From: Loripinus fragilis
Lineage: Eukaryota; Mollusca; Bivalvia; Lucinida; Lucinidae
Reading direction: 5' to 3'
Length of the DNA: 64,000 bases
Assembly: GCA_964019695.1 (NCBI GenBank)
Contig: OZ026527.1
Location: 74,611,471 to 74,675,470 of the forward strand
Shown here: piece by piece, positions 52,901 to 62,204 of the stretch
Position numbering within the stretch: the first letter of the stretch is position 1
Layout: each line of letters opens with the position of its first letter
Position numbers and translations under genes: made by a program
The notes under the pieces: generated by a model
Told to the model about the DNA's origin: nothing
The model's database searches: none
The model's input: the letters and a program-made list of their open reading frames with translations, nothing else

Positions 52901-53323
52901 TTCACACTGTTTGTCTATGAGGCTTCAAATATTTTAGTGGACGACAAAAAACATACATTTTGCGAGTATGCACTTTTTGGATTAATAAATGTAAGTTCAG
53001 TGTGTATACGGTTAGTATTTTCATGAAATGCACGCACGTTTGCGCGGCTCAAAGAACGTATTTATTCTTCACCAAATTATAAATAGAACCTGATTTCCCT
53101 TGTTTAGCAGATGAAATAGCCGAACCACGCCCAGATATGAATATTAAAGTTACCGCCTTTACAGTAAGCGAAAAGTATTTTAATATCTTAAACAGCTACT
53201 TACTTTTTCCAGCGTAAGATTCCCCAATGTCTGTAGATTGCGGTAAAGAACCAGAATAAAACATAAAACAGCGACAAGATAGTAACAGGGCACTGAGCGG
53301 TATCTTCTACCAAGAATCATCAT
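48828..53323 (-). CDS. Carbohydrate sulfotransferase (HNK-1/chondroitin type), two exons
   Basis: Predicted 425-residue Golgi type II sulfotransferase of the Sulfotransfer_2 family (CHST8-14-like), moving sulfate from PAPS to a glycan. Exon 1 (53323-53204) and exon 2 (49985-48828) join in phase 0 across a 3.2-kb GT..AG intron. Residues 13-28 form the membrane anchor. Residues 101-116 hold the 5'-phosphosulfate loop (YCAVQKVGCTFWHRVF) and residues 163-175 the 3'-phosphate motif (FAREPYGRLLSFY). Further family features are DSHFLPIFQQCRPCDIDYDF and FIGKLETFEDD. Length is in the usual range (350-450). The acceptor sugar cannot be told. The intron holds MITEs, palindromes and a 166-bp repeat. Confidence 0.9.
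50010..50120 (+). repeat. Relative of the 15415-15660 repeat
   Basis: CTTCCATCTGGTTTGATACA, ACTTTGGATTACC and GAGGTCACAGGTTATA match the same order of blocks at 15433-15505. Confidence 0.5.
50660..51045. repeat. Tandem duplication, about 166-bp units, in the intron
   Basis: TTTCAATAATATTGTNGAC lies at about 50706 and 50872. CATATGGGCTTCCATAGGA-type blocks lie at about 50770 and 50937. There are two units and part of a third. Confidence 0.7.
51341..51414. repeat. CACTGTTTG-arm palindrome, copy 9
   Basis: TGCAAATAGTGTAGGCCCTG and ACTGGGTATTCACTGTTC enclose a TAATGCCG / CGGCATTT stem. Confidence 0.65.
51554..51846 (+). mobile_element. GGATCC-tipped palindromic MITE, copy 4
   Basis: Starts CATGCGCGGATCCAGAAAG and ends TCTAGATCCGTGCACG. 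The middle reads GCCCGCCATTTAAATTGCG and GCTGGCGGGCCGATGATGAC. It lies in the sulfotransferase intron. Confidence 0.75.
52236..52481. mobile_element. TTTCCAACAATGTGG MITE, copy 3
   Basis: GTAACATGTAATTTCCAACA on the left and CCACATTGTTGGAAATATCA then TGTCACGG on the right. The centre has duplicated CTGCGCGTATGC/CTGTGCGTATGCG phrases. Lies in the sulfotransferase intron. Confidence 0.85.
52861..52915. repeat. CACTGTTTG-arm palindrome, copy 10
   Basis: GCAAACATTGTGGATCCAGA and TTCACACTGTTTGTC enclose the perfect stem CTCCT/AGGAG. Confidence 0.7.
53204..53323 (-). CDS. Sulfotransferase exon 1 (signal anchor)
   Basis: Forty codons from ATG at 53323 (a second ATG follows directly): basic MMILGRRYR, then the hydrophobic CYYLVAVLCFILVLY, then RNLQTLGNLTLEK. 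The donor is AAAAA then GTAAGTAG after 53204. Basic residues before the hydrophobic stretch fit a type II orientation. Confidence 0.85.
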
Positions 53324-54052
53324 GTAGACTTGGGTCCGACAATAAAATATGGTATAAATTTCTAGTATACTTCTTCAAAGAGCTGTTACCCTAACCTTTA
53401 AATGGCAGGCCGTGATCCCAGCAGAATGCAAATTTTGTAGCATTTGTCTTTAAGTTTTCAGCGAAAATAAGATTTGAAATTTCATTTGAATCGTCTGTGA
53501 TATTTCATAAGCAAACAATTCACAAGAAATATAAGGACTTATTTAGAGTTTACAGAAACTAAAACTCTTCAAAATGTCGACTGATGAAAATTGTTAGAAG
53601 CGCTTTAAGGATTAATCAATAGAGCAATCACGTGAACTGTACTTATGCTCTTTAAACTTTCTTTTTATCAAAAGCGATAGTTCAGCTGCGTAACGCTTAC
53701 TTATACTCAAAGGCAGAATGCATTGGCATTTTATTTTATTAGTTTCGAAAATTATTTATAATGCTTCTCATGAAGAACAGCTATAACCACGACCTGAATG
53801 CGTGACTGCACTATAATTATGACTGGTCCGCTTAAGGTTCATTTTCAATTGATTCCGACGAAGGCATAAACACGGCTGCTTATATCTATATATTTAATTT
53901 TATAATTTTTGACAAAATGGTAGTTATATTTGATATATTGGTTACATTTGACAACAGGATTGGCCAATGCATTTGCAATTCAATTTGACAGGATACGTTG
54001 AACATTCCAGTGAATCAACGTTTGCTGGCTGAATGTCATACGTGGGTCACTG
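53324..54052. other. Upstream region of the sulfotransferase gene
   Basis: No TATA box or other promoter element stands out. AT-rich; no further exon recognised. Confidence 0.4.
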
Positions 54053-54695
54053 ATGCCGCCTAAATGGCAGAAACTAGCTAGTCTGGCCCAGGAAAAATGC
54101 ACACTCTAATTTTAGCTCTTTGGTGCAGTCTTTGCTTCCAATAGATACCCTTTTTAAGAAAATATTTGACTTCACTACAGCTTGTGACTTGGACTGTGTG
54201 GCGGCGGTAGAACGTCTCCCCGTCCTTCACTATAGTGTAGATTTTATTTCCTTGTCCTTTGGGATCATGGGTTTCATTATGGAACTTTGAAACTATTAGA
54301 GTGTCACTGATGACGCCTAAATGGCAGAAACTAGCTAGTCTGGCCCAGGAAAAATGCACACTCTAATTTCAGTTCATTGGTGCAGTCTTTGCTTCCAAAG
54401 GATACCCTTTTATGAACATATTTGACTTCACTACAGCTAGTGACTGTGACTGTGTGGCGGCGGTAGAACGTCTCCCTGCCCTTCACTATAATGCAGATTT
54501 TATTTTCATGTCCTTTTGGATCATAGGTTTCATTGTGGAACTTTAAAACTATTAGAGGGTCACTGATGACGCCTAAATGGCAGAAACTAGCTAGTCTGAC
54601 CCTGGAAATATGCAAACCCTAGTTTCAGTTCTTTCGTGCAGTCTTTGCTTCTAAAGGATACCCTTTTAAGAACATATTTGATGTTTCATCCGCAT
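54053..54695 (-). repeat. Tandem repeat, about 256-bp units, 2.5 copies
   Basis: GCCTAAATGGCAGAAACTAG starts units at about 54059, 54316 and 54572. On the minus strand two units carry open frames that translate similarly (FHNETHDPKGQGNKI and FHNETYDPKGHENKI; ETFYRRHTV in both). Most differences between the copies change the residue, so there is no sign of protein-level constraint. Confidence 0.75.
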
Positions 54696-54748
54696 CTTTG
54701 ATATAAGTAGAGAGTAGTTTATATGCACCTGTAAGACCTGATCTTCAT

Positions 54749-54943
54749 TAGTACACCGGATAGGAGACAATCGAAAACGTTAATACTATCGACGAACTTA
54801 GATAAAAAAATCATTAGAAACAGAGTTTTCGATTGTAATTTGTCGCCAGTCGGGGCAATCGAGAACACTGTTTCTATCGATTTTGGGTCCGTGTTCGTCG
54901 ATTGTTAAGAGTGTTTTCGATTGCCGCCTACCCGGTGTAATTA
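54749..54943. mobile_element. Short TIR element (CACCGGRTAGG tips)
   Basis: Left ACACCGGATAGGAGACAATC then GAAAAC. Right GTTTTCGATTGCCGCCTACC then CGGTGT. Both arms continue into GTTAATACTATCGACGAA-like sequence. About 195 bp, no coding content. Confidence 0.7.
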
Positions 54944-55125
54944 CAACACATTTTAGAATAACCAGAATAATATGCGTTTATAAACGACATCTGTGTCTAA
55001 AAGTACACTGAGTGCCTCATCGTGTAGAGTTGACCGATTTCTAAATTTTGCTCTCAAAAACAGGAACTAGAAAGATAATTGTTACAATAATAGCCAGGAA
55101 AAAAACCCGGAAAAGTTAAAAAGTA

Positions 55126-56293
55126 CGAGGGTCATCCAATATGTTCTGACAATGACCCCATAAAACAAAACCTTTTTCTCTTGGATGCGTTTCAATAATC
55201 TTCACATGTTATATAGAATATAGGGGATAAGATCACAGGTTCAACTATTTTCCATGTTGCCATCGCGATGGTTGCTAGGCAACCAAAGAACACAAGGTAA
55301 AGAGCTATGGACGGGACACCATATGCAATATACATGCCCAAATTTCTAAGAAATTACAATCTCACTTTTAAATTTGTTTATATAGATAAATAAAGACGTT
55401 ATGTTTGTTGATTTTGAACGGCTTAGATAATCGTTTAGGTTGCGACTGTGGTGTTAGCAGGGTTTTGATTATGATATATCACAGATTTTGCAAGAAATAT
55501 TTACATTGAAAATGGGTTGTACTAATAGTGTCTTATCTTTGGTATAAAGCATTTATTGAAAGTTATTATTTTCTATGAATTAAAAAGACTATAGAACAGA
55601 TTTATCAAAATATGTGTCTATTAATACGCAAATTGATTGCAATGGCTTATATAAGTGTTCAAAATATAGTATTTTCTAATTAAAGCTTAAAGTATGGCAA
55701 AACTTTAATTTTCTGTTGTTGCCTAGCAACCAAGGACGTTCAAAGCAACTACGTTAATGTCATTGTGGTATTTGCTGCTTACATGTTAGTGCGCGTACAT
55801 CTGTGATCTTATTCGTATTTTCAGGCCTGCATGTGCATTTCTAGTTGTACGCTCGCACATACAGACACATGAACAAAACATACAATTTGGTAGGCAGGCG
55901 GAAGCAGGCAAAATGATGGTACTTGGTAGGCATGAAACGCGTAAATAACCCATTATCCGTAGAACTAAATAAGCAGTATGGGTCAAATGTGTATTCAGAC
56001 AACATCACCAACCACTAATAAAACTTTCCAAAGAAACATACTACATATTTAACTAACTCTACCCCCAGCAAAAATAGTGAAAAACGTGAATTTTCGCGGC
56101 CATGGGCTCTCACGGTGTTGTTTACAAATGTGTATAGCATCGGATCAGGTTATGATAAAAACTCCATATTACAAACATGAGTAGGAACACCCATGGCCAC
56201 ATGTTATGGGTAATAAAATTCTGATTAGAATAACAGTTTCTGAGATATGGGACCATTATCAGAACTTATTGGATGACCCACGTACAGGCATCT
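55126..56293. mobile_element. Mariner-like element, non-autonomous
   Basis: Inverted ends TACGAGGGTCATCCAATATG and, at the right, a near-complement of it (CATTATCAGAACTTATTGGA then TGACCCACGTA). TA at both edges. The length of 1.17 kb is close to a full mariner, but no transposase frame is recognisable. Two X-box-like palindromes lie inside (55271-55283 and 55718-55730). Confidence 0.75.
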
Positions 56294-56904
56294 TGTGAAG
56301 AAAAGAGTTTGACACCTTGATTAGGGGTAATTTGGTATGCTGAATCCAACGATGAATGTTGGCAAGCTGAGAAATGACGCCTTTATGACCTAATTTGCAT
56401 ATTTTCAAAATGGCTGCCAAAAAGCATGCACTTTGAGATATTACTGAAATATTTTATTTTTTGACAATGCTGTTTTATCCAAACTCATTTGTATTTCTCC
56501 CTCACGTTAGTAGTCTTCCGTGGATACCAGCTTGTTTCTGAAAATAAAAGGGCGTAAAGGGACCTGAACCCATATTCCCCAATGGAGCTACTTCGGACAT
56601 TCTCGGCTTCTTATTAAATTCGGATATGACGAAATCAAACTCCACACAGCAGTGTAATTCCGGTTCTGCCGTACGTCAAAATGCCCCAAAGTCAAAATGC
56701 CCCCAGATCTCAACGTCGCCGAATTGATTAAAACTATCACTTATTCACCGTCAGCGATGGTGAGGTACGTTAGTTAACTTCCATGGGCGCGTGTTCGATT
56801 CGGGCCTGTTACATTAGCGAGTTACGGAAATACTGGCCACGAATGGAACGGGTATTAACTTCCTAGCAGCAGTGCATTTTACTGTTCTTTCTCAAACTCC
56901 CCGT
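56294..56904. other. No gene seen
   Basis: A box B-like GTGTTCGATTCGGGC near 56788 may be a worn tRNA-derived head. Nothing else was recognised. Confidence 0.4.
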
Positions 56905-57093
56905 GGGAGCACAGTGGCTCAGTGGTAGAGTGCTTGACTCAAGACCATGGGGCCGCGGGTTCGAGTTTGAACGGCATCAATGTGTTGTGTCCCTGAGCAA
57001 GACACATTAATATTCGCTTAATACTGGTTAAACCCAGTAAAAGACTCGTCCCGACATAATTGAAAAAAATGTTGACTGGGACAAATCAAACAA
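56905..57093 (+). mobile_element. tRNA-derived SINE
   Basis: GGGAGCACAGTGGCTCAGTG (box A region), GCGGGTTCGAGTTTGA (box B region), the GTGTTGTGTCCCTGAGCAAG body, and the end GTTGACTGGGACAAATCAAA. It lacks the GTAAAGAATC stretch found in sister copies. Confidence 0.85.
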
Positions 57094-57163
57094 ACATCAA
57101 ACGCCCTGTCGAGCAAGCTGATTCCAAAATTCCAACATTGCATGAGCGATGTTGAAATATTTT

Positions 57164-57279
57164 GGATACCGGATTACTTCTAAAAATGAAAAGACCAATT
57201 AGAGACCTTATTACTGAAATGGATACCGGCTTGCACCTGAAAACGAAAAGGCGAATTAGAGACCTTACCACTGAGCTAA
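57164..57279 (-). repeat. 57-bp tandem duplication
   Basis: GGATACCGGATTACTTCTAA and GGATACCGGCTTGCACCTGA start two units that both end AATTAGAGACCTTA. Confidence 0.7.
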
Positions 57280-58504
57280 AGTTTCAAAGTTTATTCTAAT
57301 CACTCAGTACATGGTAAACATGTAATATGAGGTAATACAAAAAATATACATATATTGAGGCCCACCAATGCCGACACAATATATAGCAAATACTGATGTA
57401 TTGCTACAAGTAGCAACCACCCAAACAGTTAAGGATTAATAGTAGCTTTAGTGTGCACAATTGTCCAGTTCAATTTATTGGACCAGAAATTGTGATGTGT
57501 TGGCATATCTGGGCTGATTGAGGAACACAGGCCGTTTTTATACTAACTGCATTGATGAACACACACATTCTTACTAACACACTTTCGCACACACACAAGC
57601 AAACTATGCCAATGACAAGATGTATGCGAAGTCTTGCTCGTATACATTTTGTATCTTGATGCATTTCCAGTTGCTGCACTGACTATACCATACCTTCCAG
57701 TCCCTCCAAAATTGCTGAACACTCCGCCTGGTGTTCCCGTGTTCAAAGAGCTTCCACGGGACCCGCTAATTAGAAGGCATACATGTACATGTAAAACATC
57801 TGTGATCCGTATATTTTATGATTTTTTCTATGCCCTTTTTTATTTCGTCTATTGATTTGCGTTTATATGAATTAAACGAGCCTGTGGACTTGTAAATAGT
57901 TTAAGTAACAGATGTTTGTTTAAGTATTTTCGCTGTTATTCGAAGAAAATAACAAAAATGTCTCCATGTATACATGTAGGAGCTGATATACACGGGCTTG
58001 ACTTGAACAGCTCTTTTAATCGTTTTGTTCTATATTTAGGCGTTCTTTACATTATGCGTTCGCAGGTCTGATCTTGTTTGGTCTTTTAAAACATGCGACT
58101 ACTTCCATACTTTGCCTGCACGAAAAGGCGTACATTGTAGACTGCTTTATGTCTGTGCCTGCGTCGTATATAGCTGCTAGCCTTCGCTGGTCGCTGTGTT
58201 ATGTGGCATACATGACCATTTCTGATGAGTTGGCTTATGCCTTGCAATTGTTCAATGTGCCAGAGATTATTTGATCTGGTATCCAGCATACCGCACAAGA
58301 TGGCATGCAGATTCAAACCAGTCTGCGTATCCGCATAATCTGAGCAGTGTCTTAGTCTTCCGACTGAAGAAATATTAGACCTTTGGCTAAAGAGAGCGTC
58401 ATCAGAGACTGTGCAGACTGCACGCAAGCACAGAATGATCTGAGTCTTTGATAGGTACACATGCCAACTTGTTACTTTTTTGCTGGACACCGTATAATTT
58501 TAGC
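57280..58504. other. No gene seen
   Basis: No coding or repeat signal recognised with confidence, although 58280-58450 has phrases (CAGTCTGCGTATCCGC) resembling MITE centres. Confidence 0.4.
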
Positions 58505-58719
58505 CGTGACATGTGATTTCCAACAATGTTGTAGACTCAGACGAGCCTGTGCAGCCTTCTTTTAAGGTTATAAACGCCAAATGATGTCTGGTCAGTAGCT
58601 AAACAGTCATATAATATTCAAGCGACTAGGATAGGCTCTGATCAGACTGCGCCTATGCGTAGGCTGATCTGAGTCTTTGCTAGTGGCGCATACCACATTG
58701 TTGGAAATATCATGTCACG
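58505..58719. mobile_element. TTTCCAACAATGTGG MITE, copy 4
   Basis: GTGACATGTGATTTCCAACA on the left and CCACATTGTTGGAAATATCA then TGTCACGG on the right. The centre has CTGCGCCTATGCGTAGGC. A SINE follows 34 bp later. Confidence 0.85.
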
Positions 58720-58752
58720 GTTCATTTTATATGCATTCATGCATAAATAAAA

Positions 58753-58926
58753 GGGAGCGCAGTGCTTGACTCGAGACCGAGGGGCCATGGGTTCGAGCCT
58801 CATCGGTCTCAATGCGTTGTGGTTAGACACATTTATCCTAGTTTAGTACTGGTTCAACCCAGGAAGACCCGTACCTGTTTAACTGAAAGATTGTTGATGG
58901 GACGTAAAGAATCAAATCAAACGAAA
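58753..58926 (+). mobile_element. tRNA-derived SINE
   Basis: GGGAGCGCAGTGCTTGACTC (with a deletion in the box A region), GGGTTCGAGCCTC (box B), and the end GATGGGACGTAAAGAATCAA then ATCAAACG. Confidence 0.85.
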
Positions 58927-59029
58927 AAACGCAGAAAGAAACATTATGATAATAAACAACTGAAAAAGTGCAAGATTTTTTGATACGCATCGCGCAGGTG
59001 ACAAATGAATGCATAGAACAGTCTGTGCA

Positions 59030-59125
59030 TACGTACAGTCTAGTCAGACCCTTCATAGCATGTAAACACATGAATACTAGGGCCAACTTTTTTCATTGGT
59101 CCCACTAGATAGCTGTGCATGCACG
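59030..59125 (+). repeat. Fragment related to the foldback-element interior
   Basis: CAGTCTAGTCAGACCCTTCA and GGTCCCACTAGATAGC resemble 21370-21440 (GTCTAGTCAGAGCCTTCGCT; CGTCCCACTAGATACC). Confidence 0.5.
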
Positions 59126-59659
59126 TTTAATGAATGCGATAAACATCAAAATCTCATTAACAGACTCAAACAATCTCATATCCTGTCAACCACTTTAGTG
59201 TCTAGTGTTGTTGATGTTGTTTTTGTTTAGCAAATTCTTACTTCCAGAACTAAAAATTCACAATGTTAATGGTGTTTCTCTTTTACTCTTTGCATACTGT
59301 GAAATTTAGCATGTTTTTTTTTGTCGTTCAGTTCCTGATATAATTTAGAAAATGTCACTTTTCGGCAGAAACATTATAAGGGGAATAACACATGTTGAAA
59401 TAAAGTTATGAACAATGAGAAAAATGAGAAAAGTTAAGGTCTGGATGACTTTACTATTAAATTTCATTTTTATTAAGATTGACATTGGGGTATTTTGTTC
59501 TAAGCTCTGTAAACTGTAGCTATAGAACGGGTTATTATAAGAACCTCAGAAAAAATGTTTTATAACATGCTTGTCAAAACCAGCTAATAGATATAACTAT
59601 TTTTATATGAGGACCAAAACAAAAAATTGTATCACCCGGAAACGCTTGTCTACCATTGA

Positions 59660-59830
59660 CACTGCAAGGAAGGGGTACAGCCACAAAGAAGCAAGCCTAT
59701 TTTAAGCAAAGCAACCAACTCGCTCTTCCTAAGCAAGATGATTACATACATAAACTGAAAGGACAATTAGTAATGCATTACAAAGCAACGATCAAACACA
59801 AAACCCCACACATAATTAGAGAAATAAAAA
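59660..59830 (-). mobile_element. Type-B PLE tail fragment, old
   Basis: CTGCAAGGAAGGGGTACAGC..AGCAAAGCAACCAACTCGC..CTTCCTAAGCAAGATGATT parallels the 28230-28330 part of a type-B tail with many changes. Confidence 0.55.
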
Positions 59831-59865
59831 TCAAAATATCAAATGACTGTAATGGTCACGACCCA

Positions 59866-62200
59866 TGGTGAACGTAGATTAATCAGTATCCAGTACCAAA
59901 GTCGTGCAATTGTAATCTGACCAGCACATGTCATGTGATGGGTATATGGGTGATTTGCTCTAGTGCTGTATACAACATGTGGTGCCGAAGCTTCTAAGCC
60001 TTGAGCTGGCTATAGACCCCCTCCCCCCAGGGGGAATTTTGTACACTATGATTTCCTGAAACTACATTATATAAGACACAAAATAAAAGATGTTAGCCCT
60101 CTGAGAGTAGCAGCGTTAACGTGCAGCATCACGTTATTTACGTTACCCCCCGAAATATCATTAAACGTCCCTTATAATGTCACAACCATGAAATGTTCGT
60201 ACATATTTGCATGCTGACACAGGTTTATGAACTTATTATAACTCAGTTACATAGTTTTAGTATTATTTTTATAAATATCTTGAGTTAATACCGTTGTATA
60301 TGTTACTTAGTTTTTTCTAGGTAATTTCTGAGTATCAGTATGATATTTAATGACTATACGTGTATTACATCTGTCACAGAATATAGTAAATCTATAAGGC
60401 TGCTACTTTAATGTTTTAAAGTTCTTTACTATGGTCGCTTACACTATTTTTCAGGCCCATGTTACGTATGCTACCCTCAAAATAACATTAAACATTCAAG
60501 TTAATGTCTCTAACAAGCCCTATTTATACTTATTTGCATGCTGGCACAGGTTTATGTACTCCAAAAAACAAGGTTTACCTATTTTAAGTAATCATTTAAT
60601 AAATGCCTTGAGCTTTAACTGTTATGTATGTAACCAAATGAGACAGAAGTTATTCTGAGTATCTGTATAGCAGTTGTTGACTAATCATGAATAAAGTCTG
60701 TCAGAGAATTTTGAAAACGTGTAAGGCTGAAATAAATTGAGGTTCCTTTTTAATTTATGGTGATTTAAACTAATATTATAATATAATATATGCTTAAGAC
60801 CAAAAGTAACTTTACACTGTTATTATATATACCTTTTATGGGTATGGGTGAGTGTTATTTTAAAAATGGTTAATTCATATTAAAGCTCAATCAATTATTC
60901 ATATGACCTTTTAAATATGATGTTTTTGCTGTAATAAGTGCAACCACAATGCCCTAATGAAAGAAGCAAGGGGCAAAATAAACTTTTTTTAAAGCGCATT
61001 ACTTTTGATGTGTTACTGTAGCTTTGCAATTGGACAATTTTTAATTTTAAATAACCAGTCTGAAATACAGGCTATTGAATTGTTGTTTAAAGTTCAAATC
61101 AGCCTGGATCACCCTTTGAGTAACACAAATTAGAGTTGTGTTTTTACGTACATACTCCTTTTTGTGAACTTTACAATGCTTTCAATGGAATTTCCCATAA
61201 GAAATTGTTTGCCGTTTTTCTTCCAAACCGATGGGATTTTTTTATAAGATTATCTCGTCACATGCTCAGGACAGAAGTCCCACAAATTGCTGATAAAAAA
61301 TCCAAATACCAGCTGAGATAATGCTTTTAGCAGGGACTAAAGTATACTATTGTTTTGAGGGAGATAATTTCAAAGTGATCCAACTTTAAAATGCTGCCAA
61401 AAACAAAGTATGCGTCAGAGACAAAATGTCTTGCAGTATTTTTAATGTGCAATCAATGGCCCTTAAAATAGCGCGTTCAAATTCTAGGTTTATTTTGGAT
61501 TTTGTTAGGAAATGCTGATTTTGTGCTTTAAATGAAAGCACAGATAACTAGAAAGAAGATTATTTAACCTAAGTTGTTTTTCATGAATTAGGTTAGTGCG
61601 GGTACCAGCAACTCATTGCAATATTTAATTTGGTTAAACTCAAAAACAGTAAAGATATATTCGATAGTTCAAAGTGTAAAGTTACTTTTGGCTTTAAGTA
61701 TATATCAACCTTCGCTGTTTGCTCACATAAACAGTAGATACCATGCATTCAAAGCTTGAGTTCTGAAAGGCAGTCACAGTGATAAAGCTCAGTTCCGGGC
61801 AAGGCATATGTATATAATTCAGATGGTGTTGACACTGATTAGGGCTACAAGGAAAACATTTTTTAATTGCATGTCAACTCTATCTGTATGCCATGTTCTC
61901 AAATGTTCATTGCATACAATCACAACAACTATGCACAATATGTACCTGTGTAACCGATTACACTCAAACATTTGTCTGATACACATTGCAGATGCAAAGA
62001 ACTTCTAGAACAAAATCGGTTTATTGTGTTACAATCATTGTTTTTTTTGCTTTAGAAGTGCTTTTGACATAACTATAAGGCAAACAATAAACCCCGTGCC
62101 AAGTCAAAGGAGGCATTATAGGCTACAGCAGCTAGAACTGTGATTCGTACTACAGATGGAAAGGTGTAACACTTATCACATCAGAGCTCAATATATTGAA
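59866..62200. other. No gene seen; ancient duplicated stretch
   Basis: 60115-60410 and 60455-60720 share the order ACGTTA.., TATTTGCATGCTGRCACAGG plus TTTATG, and TTCTGAGTATCNGTAT, consistent with an old tandem duplication. No coding signal. Confidence 0.4.
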
Positions 62201-62204
62201 ACAA

